Origin: CAVPXC01 sp963709505
GTDB lineage: Bacteria; Chloroflexota; Anaerolineae; JAAEKA01
Reading direction: 5' to 3'
Length of the DNA: 50,390 nucleotides
NCBI GenBank assembly: GCA_963709505.1
Contig: CAVPXC010000025.1
Location: forward strand, 1 to 50,390
In this document: one piece after another, positions 8,540-19,416 of the stretch
How the letters are laid out: each line of letters opens with the position of its first letter
Numbering within the stretch: position 1 is the stretch's first letter
The notes under the pieces: model-generated
Told to the model about the DNA's origin: nothing
Seen by the model: only the letters and a program-made list of their open reading frames with translations
Databases searched by the model: none
Translations under genes and position numbers: made by a program

Positions 8540-11500
8540 TCACGTCCCCCAGCGCGCTGTCACCCACTGCACCTCGCCAATGCTGATGCGGTGGTCGCCG
8601 TTGCGATCCAGACGGGGATCCCAGTTGGGGGCGCCAGGCTGGCTGTCCCAGGTGTTGGCGGCCAGGCTGAGGTCGGCCACGGTCACGTGGCCGTCGCCGT
8701 TCAGATCGCCGGGTACGGGCTGTCCGCCGTTTGTGACGATGATGGTCAGATGTGCCGTGGACGTGGCGCCGCGATTTTCCCAGACGGTCATCGCCACATC
8801 GTAGACCCCGGCCTGCTGGAAGGTGTTATAGCCCGTTGCGCCCCACGTCGTGTTTCCGCCGCCGAAATCCCATTGGATGTTGCCGATGCTGCCGTCCGGG
8901 TCGTAGCTGCCCGCCGCGTAGAAGGTCACGTTGAGCGGCGCCGGGCCGCCGTAGGTGTCGGCCGAGGCCACGGCCACCGGAAGCTGATTGGGCGCGGTGG
9001 CATCGATCTGGACGGTGTTGCGGGTGCTCGTGCCCTGGTTGTCGGTGACGGTTAGCAGGGCGACGTATTGTGCCGGTGCGGTGTAGCTGTGGCTGGGGTT
9101 GGCCGCCGTGGAGGTGGCGCCGTCGCCAAATTCCCAGAGATAGGAGGCGATGCTTCCGTCGGGATCGCTCGATCCGGCCGAGCTAAATGTCACAGACAAG
9201 GGTACGTCGCCCGAAGCCGGACTGCCGGCAGCCACCGCAACCGGCCACCGGTTACCCCCAACGCCGAGCTGCTCGTAGCCGATCCGGTAGTTGACGAGCG
9301 GCGCCTCGTTGCGCATCAGCGAGGTTGCCATCAGGCTGACACCGCCGCCTGCACTGGCGACGTTTGGCGTAGTTTCGGCTAGAGGCGAGTTGGAGAAGAC
9401 GAAGCCCTTGGGATCAACAATCGTTCTGTTGGCGTTGATGCGCATGCCGAAGATATCGCTGCGTGCGTCGAGCTGATCCATGGTCCACGGCGCAAAGCGG
9501 TTGCGTTGGTCCTGGTAGGCCACGACGAAGGTGTTGCCGTCCCAAGCCACGCGTGGGCGATACTGGTTGCCGACCCATGGCGTCAGATTGGTCATTGGGC
9601 TCACCGTGCCGTTCACGTCGATCGTACGCGCCAGCAGGTCGGTCTCGACGCCTGAGGTCAGCTCCTGAGATTGGACTATCAGCGCCGTGGCGCCGTTGGA
9701 GGCCAGACCCAGCTCGAAGATGCCGTTGCCGCCCGCGGTCGAGAAGGGACCATGCAGCCAGAACGAGGAGGTCAGGGTCCCGTTTGTGTTCATGAAGATG
9801 CCGCCGGTATCTGCGTTACTGTCGTCGTGGCTCCAGTTGCTGTGCCAGGCAGCCAGCCAACGTCCGCCCAATTCGACCACCGCAGGCGGCCGGCTGACGT
9901 AACCGCCACCTAACCACACCGGCGTCGGATCGAGCACCACGCCATCGCTGCCACGTACACGGGCGCCGACGGCGGAGATATACTGGGGCTGGCCGCCGAA
10001 CCTGCGGCCTACCACGAGGAATGTGTCGCCGACGGCGGCTGCGTCCGGTGGGCCGAAGCCCTGCGCCATCACGACGAATGGCGCGGCGTCAACCTTGGTG
10101 CCGTCGGCCTGCAAGCGTTGGGCTACTACGCCGCTGGCGCTTCCCCACGTCACCAGGTAGAGCGAGCCGTTCCAGGCCACGGCCGGCGAGGCTGGTCCGT
10201 TCAAACCAGGCCCTGTTTGCAGCTCGACCGGCTCCGCCGTCAGCGGATTGCCGGCCGTATCCAGCGGCTGGGCCAAAATGCGCGTCTGGCCGGCGATGCT
10301 GCTTTGATAGGCGACCATATGTCCGTTGCTGCCAACCGCGATGTCGGAGCGCAATTGCATGGGCGCGCCGATTGATGCGGTTCGGTTTGGCCCGGCCACG
10401 TTGCTTGCCGAAATGGTGGCGGTCGTCACGTCGTTGTTGCTGTTGATATAGCTCGTCCAGGCAAGCTGCACGCCGCCGGTTGGACGTGGCCGCCGTTGCA
10501 CCTGTGGATGGGCCAGCCACGGCAATGCCGCCCGGATCCAGCACCTGGCCGGCCGCAGCTGATGCGAGCAAGCCGCACCGCGTTGTTGAAGCTCCAGGTG
10601 ACCTTCCACTGGCTGCCGTCCCAGACCAGGTCGGTCGCCGTGTAGGCTTGCGGCTCGTTTGCTCCGGAGATGTTGACGCCGTTGCCGTCCAGCTTTTGGC
10701 CGGCAGTGTTGACGCGCGATCCCATGACGGCCATGGTGAAGTTGGGCTGCTGTTGCTCCCAGACGATGTAAAACTCGACGCCGTTGGAGACCAGGCTGGC
10801 AGCCGGAACGGGCAGCATAGGTAAACAGCCCGCCGCCTAGCACGTTGAGGTTGCTGTCGAAACGCACGGCGCCGGTGGCATCTGCTTCGTTGAACATCGC
10901 CAGACAGGTGCCGGCCGCGCAGGCCAGGTTGAGGTTGAAGCGCATGTAGTAGGTCGCCGGGACCAGCGAATGGGTCGGCGGGTCGAGGACCAAGGCCGTC
11001 GGGCGAGATGCGGATAGCGGTCAGATCACCGCTCGCCGCCGTGCCCCAGAACGCAAGCACCCAGGTATCGCCGTTGTTGGCTACCGCCCACTGGTTCGCC
11101 CCGTCGACCGGTACGGCGTTGAAGATCGGTACCGGCTTGGGATCCAGCACCTGGCCTGCCGGGCTGACGCGCACGAAGGCCAAGGACTTCTGGTAATAGC
11201 CGCCGTTGCCGTCGATCGAATAGCTTTCGAACATCACCAGCCAGTTGCTGCCGTTCCAGGCGATCTGAGGCTTGCCCTGGCTGGCTGGCACCGTAGCGAT
11301 AGGAATGGGTAAAGCGTCGAGTGGGACGCCAGCAGCGTCGAAGCGCATGCCATAGATGTCGTCGGCGGTTTCCAGGCCAGACGTATCGGTGGTGTTGGCG
11401 CGGCCATCGGTCCAAGCGACCAAGACCGTGTTGCCGCCCTGGGCGATGGCCGGATTCGATTGTTCGCCCGCCGCCGGGCTAATGGTTGTGTCGCCGGGTA

Positions 11501-11606
11501 GAAAGCGCCCAGGCGTGATGCTCTGGGCAAAGGCTGGCACTGCCGGTAGGGCGGCCAGCAATACGACCAGAATAACACCAAGGGATCGGCTAAGTCGTGG
11601 GATCAT
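8540..11606 (-). CDS. Secreted PKD- and dockerin-like repeat protein, four frame breaks
   Basis: About 1020 residues. The N-terminus MIPRLSRSLG...VPAFA is a Sec signal peptide. The middle consists of repeated WNGSxW/VAWDG-type beta strands resembling a propeller. Two PKD domains follow (SSDPDGSIASYLWEFGDG; SYDPDGSIGNIQWDFGGG). The C-terminus has two Ca-binding dockerin-like loops (DLNGDGHVTVADL and DRNGDHRISI). The reading frame must change near 10990, 10810, 10570 and 10487; every segment is collinear and well conserved, so I treat it as one gene. Likely an extracellular structural or carbohydrate-associated protein, either cell-attached or scaffolded. No catalytic motif is seen and no cohesin is in the window. 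Confidence 0.75.
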
Positions 11607-11766
11607 TGGACGTCTTTGGCTCCTGTTGTGAGGGTGTTTGGGTAAGCAATGCCGGACCTGCCGGCACTAACAACAATGCAAACGGTTTCCACAATTAATA
11701 CGATGCGAACAATAGCAACGGATTGTCTCTTTGAGTTGCGATTCCGTCTGTTACTCCTCACCCTGT

Positions 11767-13333
11767 CTACTTGCCTACCTCTCCCATCCGAAATCGAACC
11801 ACCTCCACGCGCTGGAATTGCTGATCATCTGTACGTTGGCCGTGGCTGTCAAGCCATTGGCGCACCAGGCCGCGGCTATCCCACATGGCCTCTTCCGAGA
11901 GCACCAGCCAAACCACAGGCGCATCGCTCACGGCAGCGGCCATCTCGTCCGAGACTTGTTCGAGTGGGTTGCCGTTGTTTGTGAAGCGACCGTCGACGGC
12001 GTCGTCAAGTGGACCAGCATAGTATTCGTACGTTTGGCGCAGATAAGGGATCTGAAACATCACCAGTTCGCCGGGCAGACGGCGGGCTTCGACGTACGCG
12101 GCCGCTGCGCGCATGTCCGCTTTGATAGGTAAATGCGTCTGGCGCCACCCTCCCGACAGCGCCAACGCGAGCACCAGGGCAAAAGCAACCCAACTCAGGC
12201 GGCGTCCAAAAGTCGCGAGAGCCGCGATGCCCTGCGCCAGCAACAAAAGAAACGCCGGCACGATCCAGATGACATAACGATCCGTGAACATCGGCTTGGC
12301 GAGGGAGAGAAGGAACAGCAGCAGCGGCGGAATCAGCAGCCAGGCCAGGAGCAGCGCCGTCATACGCCATAAACGCCACCCGCGGGCGGCGTTCGGCGGG
12401 GCTTCCGATCCGGCGGCCTGCCGGGCGATTCTGCCTGGGAAGACCAGTCCGCAAAACAAGAGGAGGATCAACGGCGCCAACAGCCAGAGGGAAGGTGATG
12501 AGTTGACTCCGCGACCATACAGATCCAATAAGTTCGAAGCGATGGTGTCTAGCGGGACAAACGGGTGGCCCGTTTGAAAGTCGGCTTTGAAGAGCAACCG
12601 CATCTGCCACCAGCCCACCAAGGCGAAGTACGGCGCTAGCGGCAGCGTCAGCGTCAGCAGAAAGGGCAGCCAACGGCGGCGGTAATCCGGCCACAGCAGC
12701 AGGAGCCAGGCGATGTCCACCAGCACGACGAGCACAGCAAACAGATGGTGCAAGGCCCCCACGGCGAGCAGGAGCAGATACAGCGCCCAGCGCCACCAGC
12801 GGCTCTGTCCGAGTGCCGCCAAAAAGGCCAGTTGGGAGGCCAGCACGACGACCACCAGCACGCCGTACATCTTGCCCTCCTGGCTGTACCAGGCGAGGTA
12901 GGGGTTGGCGGCGACAAGCGCGGCTGCAACCAGCGCCACATTCTGCATCGTCAGGCCGCGGACAATAGCCGGATTGGACGTGCAAACGATTTTCATCAGC
13001 CGGCGCGCCAGAGACATAGGTCAGGGGCACCGCCAGAACGCCTGCCAGGACCGCCTGGAAGCGTAGGGCGAACTCGCTGCTGCCTGCCACGGCGAGCCAA
13101 GGACGCAACAGCGCAAAGAAGAGCGGGCCGTTTTCCCCTGGCTTGGCGAACATCTTCACGACCTGAGGCAGCGCACGCGTCGCAAACAGGATGGAGTCCA
13201 CCTCGTCGCGCCACAGGCTCTGGAAGGTCAGCCGGTGGACGCGCCACGCGAACGCCAGCAGGCACAGGCCCCACAGGACCAGGCGCTCGGCGTTGCGGGC
13301 GAGAAACCCATCAAGACGAAGGGGGGTGGTCAA
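11767..13333 (-). CDS. GT39/ArnT-like polyprenyl-phosphate glycosyltransferase, one frame break
   Basis: About 521 residues of integral membrane protein. The N-terminal WRDEVDS, just after the first membrane segment, is the acidic motif of GT-C enzymes (PMT/ArnT). Then come about ten hydrophobic segments and a soluble C-terminal domain (MRAAAAYVEARR, YYAGPLDD) typical of this class. It would move a sugar from a polyprenyl phosphate to an acceptor outside the membrane; donor and acceptor are unknown. No ATG fits; TTG 13333 overlaps the stop of the upstream gene, implying coupled translation. The frame breaks at about 13010-13020 (LTYVS to LARRLMK). Last gene of the seven-gene leftward run. Confidence 0.75.
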
Positions 13334-14203
13334 GGTCGTCAGGTGGAGTTGGGGCGTGCCGCGCGGTGGTTTGCCGCTGGACAGGCTGGGGCGCGGCCGG
13401 CTGAGCACTGTCCGCGGGCCAGGGTGTCGTCGGAGCAGGCGGGCCCCACCACGCTGGATCTGGTGGTGGTGGTGGCGGCGGACTGGTGGGTTCGGGAGGC
13501 GGCCGGTTGCCCGGCGGCGGGTAGGACTGGCCCGCCGGAGCGGCCGGCGGCGCTGTGCTGCGCGGAGTACGGCGCAAGAACACAACGGCGCCGATCGCCG
13601 CGGCTATCAGGAACACGAAGCCGCAGCAGATCCAAATGTACCCCAACGCGATCACGAGGTTATCGATGAACAGCGCCAGGTCGAGCTGCCTCTCGACTGC
13701 TTCGGGCTCGGCCGGCGGCTGCTGCGCGGGATCAATCGTCGCGGTTGGCGTTACGGTCGGTGTCGCCGTGGCGGTCGGAGTCGGTTGGATTGGCGACGAC
13801 AGAGCAGGCAGAGGGGTGGGGAACGGTGTTGGTGTCGGCGGAATGACCCCGCCGCCGGCCGGAGGTGTGTTGGGAAGCAGCGTCGGCGGCACAGCCGGCG
13901 CCGGGAAGGTCGCAGTAGGACCCGGTGGTGGCACGGTTGGCACGACACCAGAAGGAACGTGGGCGATGGCAACGGTGTTGTAGGCAATGCCGGATGCGGC
14001 GTAGTCCGAAGCTCGAGTTTGGATCGGGTGTGTTGATGGGCGAAGTTTGGAAGAGCCAGGTCAGCCAGCGCGGGCGTCTTTGATCCCGCCATCGCAAGGG
14101 TCGTCAGGATGGTCACGATCACTACGAGCGCGAGCAACACGCCATCACGGGTGAGGCGCTTACTGAGCTGAAACCGTCTACGACGGTGGTGTTGAGAAGT
14201 CAC
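13311..14203 (-). CDS. Pro/Thr-rich membrane-anchored protein, one frame break
   Basis: About 297 residues with no recognised catalytic domain. Order: a basic start (HHRRRRFQLSKR), an N-terminal membrane helix, a Pro/Thr-rich extracellular linker (PTPTPFPTPLP, TPTATATPTVTPTAT), a second membrane helix with Cys-Cys near its middle, and a Pro-rich cytoplasmic tail (PPPEPTSPPPPPPPDP). The frame shifts near 14030-14045; the correct joint reads HPIQTRASDYAASG. It starts 6 bp after the ATP-grasp stop and overlaps the GT39-like start by about 23 bp. The linker composition suggests O-glycosylation, possibly by the neighbouring GT39-like enzyme (inference). Tail-anchored scaffold or cell-wall-spanning role possible. 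Confidence 0.6.
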
Positions 14204-14209
14204 GTCCGC

Positions 14210-15456
14210 CTACCGTCCCTTTCGATACGTGCTGGCTTCCTCATTCACCCAGAGCTGGATCAGACCGCGAAAGTGGGCGATGAAGGCTTCGTGTTCGTGG
14301 GGCGGGAAGGTGCTTTTGACCAGTTGCACGAGCATGGCGTCGAAGTCAGGCGCCTGGGCCAGTTGCCACATCGCCTCGTCCAGGTGCGCCAGCTCGGTCG
14401 CGCGGAATTCATTGAAGCGCTCAGTCTCGAAGAATTCATCGGCCAGCGCCTCGTAACCCACCAGCTTCTCCTCGTAGCTCAAGTCCGAATCGGCGATCGC
14501 GAAGTAGTCGTGAGTGTTCATGCTGAGCCGCATCTGCCGATCGGTAGCCAGGCAGAACAAGCTCCACGCCATCAGCGACTTGATCGCCCAGGGGAAGTAG
14601 TAGTGCAAGCTGATGATCGCGATGTCCGGGCAGGCGTTGGCGAAGTCGATGGGCTGGAGCAGTCCGTCCTTCAGAATCGACTCGCACGAGTTGAACTCCC
14701 AGCGGAAGAAGGCATTGATTGTCTTGACGATCGCAATGGCCTCTTGTGCCTTTTCGGCGCTGAGGAAGTCGTTGTCGATCTGGTAGCGATTGTGCATCGG
14801 CTGGCTGGGGTCGTAGTGAAACAGCTTCACCTGCGGGCCGATGGCAAGCGCACGCACGAAGACGTCGAAATCCTCCAAGCCCTGCTGCAGGTGCATCATC
14901 GACTGGCCGGACGCGTCGTAGGATCGCATCAAGTCGCCTGCATCGCCGACGCGGCTTACGCCGCGCCAGCCGCCGCCGTCGAAGGGTTTCATGTACAGTG
15001 GATAGCCGACCTGCTCGGCGATGCCAGGCAGATTAAACCAGTCGTGATAGCGCGCGGCGGTGCGGCGATACTTTTCGGTGTCCGGGCCGGTTTTGGTGGG
15101 GATCAGCCAGGTCTCAGGGATGTGCAAGCCCAGCCGGATCATCGCGCAGTAGGCCGAGTGCTTCTCCATGCTCTGGAAGGTGAACGGGTTGTTGAGCGCG
15201 TAAACGTTGTTTACCAATACAGCCTTCTTCAGCCACTCGCGGGGTGAAAATGCCAGTAGGCGAGCCGGTCGATGACGAGGTCATACGCTGTCGGTGCGCG
15301 CAAGTTGAACGGATGGATGCGGATGCGCTCAACCTCCGTGGTCATCGTGTGGCCACGATAGTCAAAGTGCGGCTGCAAGCGCGCATGCAACTGCTCGAAC
15401 GCGACCGGCCAGTCGTCTTCGTCGCTTAGTAGGAGGCCGATTTTTTTTGTAGCCAT
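14210..15456 (-). CDS. ATP-grasp domain protein, paralogue B, one frame break
   Basis: About 415 residues, clearly homologous along its whole length to the next gene upstream. Shared blocks: KKIGLLL at the start, NNPFTFQSMEKHSAY, YPLYMKPFDGGGWRGVSR (the Gly-rich ATP loop of ATP-grasp enzymes), INAFFRWE.NSCE, and PIDFANACPD (likely metal/ATP-binding carboxylates). The family would activate a carboxylate as acyl phosphate and couple it to an amine or similar nucleophile; substrate unknown. Start ATG 15456 with GGAGA before it. One base is missing near 15240-15247, as the paralogue alignment shows (HWQLNPREWLKK against YWHF..PREWLKK). The Pro-rich gene begins 6 bp after its stop. Confidence 0.75.
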
Positions 15457-15486
15457 GGGTTTTCTCCGAGAAGGATTTGTGGAGGG

Positions 15487-15626
15487 ATGAATGATGAACT
15501 ATGAGTGAGGAACGATGAGTGCGGAGGGCGGAGCCGAGAGTTGAGAGCAGGGAAAGTGAATGATTCCAGGTGCTTCAAATCTCTTCGCACTCATCGTTCA
15601 TCACTCATCACTCCGCACTCCGTTCG
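15487..15626. repeat. Heptad-phased inverted repeat between the ATP-grasp genes
   Basis: Units such as ATGAGTG recur with 7-nt phase on the left (atgaact-atgagtg-aggaacg-atgagtg), and complementary units (cactcatcg ttcatcactcatcac) close the right side. The right arm overlaps the end of ATP-grasp A, which thus ends within repeat DNA. Similar arrays with other heptads lie at 31332, 38155, 42331 and 50284. Confidence 0.6.
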
Positions 15627-16851
15627 CCTCAACCCACCCTCGCATAATCCCGCGGTAGTGTGCGATGAAATGATCGTGCTCGTGGGCCGGGAATTTGTCG
15701 CGCACGAGGTCAACGAGGATGCCGTCGAAATCGGGCGTCTGCACGAATTCCCACATGGACTCGTCGAGCCAGCCCAGCTGGTTTGCGCGAAATTCGTCGA
15801 AGCGCTGGGTATCGTAGTATTCATCTACCAGCGCCTCGTAGCCAGCCAACTTCTCCTCCCAAGACATCGCCGAGTCGGCGACCTCAAAGTAGTCATGGGT
15901 ATTCATGTCCAATCGCATACGCCGGCCGGTCGCTACACAGAAGGTGCTCCAGGCCAGCAGCGCCTTCACCGCCCACGGCCAGTAAATGTGCAGGCTGGTC
16001 AGGTGCATGTCCGGGCAGGCGTTGGCGAAGTCGATCGGGTAGACAATACCGTCCTTGATGATCGCCTCGCACGAGTTCAGCTCCCAGCGAAAGAACGCGT
16101 TGATGATCTTGGTGAGGACGATCATCTCGCGGCTCTTCTCGGCGCTCAAGAAGTCCGGATTGGTCAGGTAGCGGGCGTGCTGGGGCTGGCTGGGGTCGTA
16201 CTGCATCGGCTGGACCTGCGGGCCGATGCCGAGCGCACGCACGAACACCTCGAAGTCCTCGATCGCGGTCTGCAGATGCATCATCGACTGGCCGGAGCTG
16301 TCGTAGGCCCGCATCAGCGCGCCGGCGTCGGCAATGCGGCTGACCCCGCGCCAGCCGCCGCCGTCGAAGGGCTTCATGTACAGCGGATAGCCGAACTGCT
16401 CGGCGGTGAGCGCTGGCAGGTCGAACATATCGTAGTATTTGTGCGCTGTGAGCTGATAGCCGTCCTTGTCGGGATAGGCCTTGGGCGGGATCAGCCAGGT
16501 CTTGGGGATCTCAAAGCCCAGGCGAATCATGGCGACGTAGGCGGAGTGCTTTTCCATGCTTTGGAATGTGAACGGGTTGTTGAGCAGATACACCTGGTTG
16601 AGCAGCGCGGCCTTCTTGAGCCACTCGCGCGGGTTGAGCTGCCAATGGGACAGCCGGTCGATCACCAGGTCATACGTGGTGCCGGCGCGCAGATCGAAGG
16701 GATGCACGCGCACCCGTTCGATGTCGACGCGCAAAGGCTCACCACCTGGCAGTGTGGTGATGGGGTTGAAGCGACGGAAGAGCAGTTCCAGGGCAGTCGG
16801 CCAATCTTCCTCCGTGCCGCCGATCAGTAGGCCGATCTTGCGTGTAGTCAT
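15601..16851 (-). CDS. ATP-grasp domain protein, paralogue A (intact)
   Basis: 416 residues from ATG 16851, which has AAAGGAG 6 nt upstream; an upstream in-frame ATG is less likely. Intact copy of the pair: MEKHSAYVAMIRLG (residues 99-112), MKPFDGGGWRGVSR (159-172), and NACPD near the active site. A RimK-like or carboxylate-amine ligase reaction is inferred from the fold. Tandem duplication suggests two sequential or alternative couplings in one pathway. The last residues (GVRSDE) are encoded by the heptad repeat that follows, so the natural C-terminus may have been altered by repeat insertion. Between this gene and the esterase lies a long perfect hairpin. Confidence 0.85.
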   Translation of the reverse strand: MTTRKIGLLIGGTEEDWPTALELLFRRFNPITTLPGGEPLRVDIERVRVHPFDLRAGTTYDLVIDRLSHWQLNPREWLKKAALLNQVYLLNNPFTFQSMEKHSAYVAMIRLGFEIPKTWLIPPKAYPDKDGYQLTAHKYYDMFDLPALTAEQFGYPLYMKPFDGGGWRGVSRIADAGALMRAYDSSGQSMMHLQTAIEDFEVFVRALGIGPQVQPMQYDPSQPQHARYLTNPDFLSAEKSREMIVLTKIINAFFRWELNSCEAIIKDGIVYPIDFANACPDMHLTSLHIYWPWAVKALLAWSTFCVATGRRMRLDMNTHDYFEVADSAMSWEEKLAGYEALVDEYYDTQRFDEFRANQLGWLDESMWEFVQTPDFDGILVDLVRDKFPAHEHDHFIAHYRGIMRGWVEANGVRSDE

Positions 16852-16875
16852 AGGTTCTCCTTTAGCCAGTCGAAA

Positions 16876-16983
16876 GTAACTGCTCACCCGTCATTCCTGC
16901 GAAAGCAGGAATCCATCGGATAAGCGTGAATCAGGCTACCCGATGGATTCCTGCTTTCGCAGGAATGACGGGTGAGCAGTTAC
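16876..16983. repeat. Perfect 44-bp-arm palindrome with ATTCC(N)GGAAT core
   Basis: Arms 16876-16919 and 16940-16983 are exact reverse complements around a 20-nt loop. Each arm holds attcctgcgaaagcaggaat, itself a palindrome of the same layout as the dRS3 repeat of Neisseria (ATTCC...GGAAT). The right arm begins inside the esterase stop codon. As RNA it would be a very stable hairpin that could end, or protect the 3' end of, the upstream part of the operon. Confidence 0.85.
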
Positions 16984-18164
16984 GTCGGAAAGAGAAACTG
17001 AAAGATCATCGGCAGCCGCGCCGCCCAAGAGGCTTCGCTGTGGATGCCTTCTTCGTCCAAGTAGTACTGGAAGTCGATCCCTTCGGTGTAGCCGGCCTCG
17101 ATCAATGCCTCGCGGGCGAGGAGTGTCTCACCCAAGCCATCGTCGCCGTGGCCGGGCGAGCTGTGCCGGCCGCTGTCCAGCCACAGGCGTACATCGCGTC
17201 GCGGGCGGCTGCGCAAACGCTCGATTGCCACCAGCGCGTCTGCGGCATTGCGTGTCGCCCAGAACGAGGAGGAAAGTGCTGCATGGCTGCGGGCAAACTC
17301 CGGATGGTCCCAGGCGATGTAGATGCTAAACAGCCCGCCGAACGACGAGCCGCACGTTGCCTTGTGCTCGCGGCCGTTCAGCGTTCGGTAGTGTCTGTCG
17401 ACGTAAGGGGCGACTTCGTCGCGATAGTAAGCCAGGGTACGATCGGCATGGCCAGGTACGGGCTGGAGCGGCCGGCGTCGCGGTGGAATCTCGTCCGTCT
17501 GCCCGTTTGGAGCAGCATGCGGACGACGCGGCGGCGGAAAATGGCGGGCATAGGGCGGTAGGTACTCGAGAAGACGCTCCTCGCGGCCATTGCTTACGCC
17601 GACGATGAGGCACTCCTGCATTAGCCCTTGCCGAATCAGCAGGTCGGCGGCTAGGTCGGCCTGCCAAGAGCCGGCATAGCTGTCGTCGACAAAGGCATCG
17701 AAGCAGTTCTGCCCGTCGTGCATGTACAGCACCGGGTAGCGCCTGTCGACGTGCTCGTCGTAGCCGCGCGGCAGGTACACGTAGAGCGGCCGGGCAGGCA
17801 AGCTGCCCTCGAACGTCTCGATCTTGAACACGCGCGATTGCGAAAGCATCGGCGCCGGCAGGTAGTCAAACAGCTGCCCATCTTGGACGAAGACCGAACG
17901 CAATGTGGTCGTGTAGAATGGTGCGAACTCAGGGTGCAGCCAGTGGCCGTCGCCAAGGTCGAGACGAAACTGCCAGGCGTCGCCGCCGTCAGGGATCAGG
18001 CCGGTGAGATCGGCCATCCACAGACCCTCGTCGCCGTGGCGTCCGCTGCCCGCCCAACTCAGGGACAGGCGCAGCGGCAAGCCGTCGCCGATGCAGATCT
18101 CGACCACGGGGTCCATCGCCAGACCGACAAAAAAGAGGTGGTTGGGTGGCAGGGAAGGCAGCAT
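16980..18164 (-). CDS. Enterochelin-esterase/CE1-like alpha/beta hydrolase
   Basis: 394 residues. The N-terminal part (to about 100) resembles the beta-sandwich leader of Fes/IroD-type esterases (LSLSWAGSG, MADLTGLIPDGGDAWQFRL). The hydrolase follows: YPVLYMHDGQN, nucleophile Ser274 in CGSSFGGLFS, Asp330 in LWLDSGRH, and His375 in GIHSEASWAARL, a complete triad. Start ATG 18164 is only 6 bp after the upstream stop. The 205-240 region is unusually Pro/Arg-rich and could hide two compensating indels. It would cleave an ester, or acyl-transfer, on the product of the neighbouring ATP-grasp ligases (inference). No siderophore synthesis genes are present, so true enterochelin hydrolysis is unlikely. 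Confidence 0.85.
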   Translation of the reverse strand: MLPSLPPNHLFFVGLAMDPVVEICIGDGLPLRLSLSWAGSGRHGDEGLWMADLTGLIPDGGDAWQFRLDLGDGHWLHPEFAPFYTTTLRSVFVQDGQLFDYLPAPMLSQSRVFKIETFEGSLPARPLYVYLPRGYDEHVDRRYPVLYMHDGQNCFDAFVDDSYAGSWQADLAADLLIRQGLMQECLIVGVSNGREERLLEYLPPYARHFPPPRRPHAAPNGQTDEIPPRRRPLQPVPGHADRTLAYYRDEVAPYVDRHYRTLNGREHKATCGSSFGGLFSIYIAWDHPEFARSHAALSSSFWATRNAADALVAIERLRSRPRRDVRLWLDSGRHSSPGHGDDGLGETLLAREALIEAGYTEGIDFQYYLDEEGIHSEASWAARLPMIFQFLFPT

Positions 18165-18170
18165 GGATTA

Positions 18171-19416
18171 GCCCACTTGTGGGGAGACGGAGCTCAAATT
18201 GGTGCTCAGCCAGCGCAGCCAGTCGGCGGTAAAGGCTGTGTCGTCAAGCTGAAAGGACCGCTGCAGCACCACCGATAACGGACCGGCGCCAGCTTCCAGC
18301 AGCCGTCCGATCGCGTCGTTGACCAAGCGTGGCCTGGGCGAAGGCCAGCATAGAATGTAGTTGTGCGCTCACCAATGGGTTTGCTATGTTGGGCTGGCTG
18401 CTGGCCTGGCGCCAGACGATGTCGAGTGGCAGCAGAGTACCGTTTTGCAGAGCGGGTGGGAGGGTCTCACCGCCCGGCACTGGCGCGCCCGCAAGCTCGG
18501 CGGCAGCCCAATCGCCAATGGCCTCCAGCAAGGCAGGAGGCGTGTCGGGCGCTTTGTCCATCGCCAGCTGCACGGCAAGCTGCCGGATTAGCTCTTGTTC
18601 AAAGTCGGCCGTGGGCAGGCCCGCGGCTGTCCGGCCGGTGAGCCAGGGGGAGGGGATGCTGACCTCGCCAGGCGTCGGTTCGGCACGGGTACCGGCGACG
18701 TCATAGGACAGGCGCAGAGTCAGGGGTTGGCTGGCGGGCTTGCAGCGTAGCTCTCCACACAGCGTAACGTACGCGCCCTCCGCCATGTTGACCAGGTCGG
18801 GCAGAAAGCGTTCGTCGCGTTTGCGGACCGTGATACGGAAGTGGGGCGACTCCTCGGGGATCGTCGGACCGAAGCTGTCCGGCTGGGGCGGCGCCAGGCG
18901 CCATTGGCCCTCCGTCAGTCGATAGAAGGCGAGCTTGTGCAGCGCGACGCCGTCGGCGTTCGTCTCGGTTACCGTTGCAACTGCCAGCTGGCCGTCAAGC
19001 GTGAGCTCCTCGACCGCGATCGACTCCGGAGGTTGTATCACACGTAGCCCTGCCACCATGCGGCTCTTCCAAACCGGATCGGACGAGTCCAGCAGGTCGG
19101 AGTAAAGCTTGATATCGCGGTTTTTCCACGCGTCGAGCACCAACGTGGCGGCGGCGGATACATCCTGGCGCGCCTGTTCGTTGCCGCGCCCGGAGCGCCA
19201 GAACAGCACGCCGGCCAGGATCACCGCGCCGAGGAGAATCCCGGCCAGGACCGAAACCAGGAAGCGCGGCAGCCAGCCCAGCGCGCCGCCATGCGCTCGA
19301 TGGCCCCGTGCGATCGTAGCCGGTGGTGTGGACGCGGCCGGCAGCGGTTCAGGGGCGCTTTCCCAGGATACGCCTGAGCTCTCATCGCCCTCGTGCCAGT
19401 CCAGCTCGATTGTCAT
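18171..19416 (-). CDS. Single-pass membrane protein of unknown function, one frame break
   Basis: About 415 residues. A cytoplasmic Pro/Ala-rich stretch is followed by one membrane helix at about residues 50-72. The rest would lie outside the cell: an NTF2/DUF-like part (LVLDAWKNRDIKLYSDLLDSSD, WRLAPPQPDSFG) and a helical end resembling peptidase-MA-like proteins (LLEAIGDWAAAELAG) but lacking an HExxH. The start ATG overlaps the birA stop by 4 bp (ATGA), and the esterase follows 6 bp after its stop. The frame breaks near 18327; the right end reads NDAIGRLLEAGAGPLSVV. Function unknown; possible surface partner of the pathway. Confidence 0.65.

Noticed and set aside
14186..15247. 353-residue plus-strand open frame
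   Set aside because: It is antisense to ATP-grasp paralogue B, which has clear homology and a ribosome site; high GC produces long mirror frames.
15505..16830. 441-residue plus-strand open frame
   Set aside because: Antisense mirror of ATP-grasp paralogue A; its composition (LVGREFVAHEV, GLVEPAQLV) resembles the mirror of the other paralogue, as expected.
16876..16983. Prophage attachment site
   Set aside because: The dRS3-like core suggests it, but there is no integrase, no direct repeat pair and no phage gene in the window.
16980..18164. Siderophore (enterobactin) hydrolysis operon
   Set aside because: The esterase resembles Fes-type enzymes, but no nonribosomal synthetase, isochorismate or ferric uptake genes are present.
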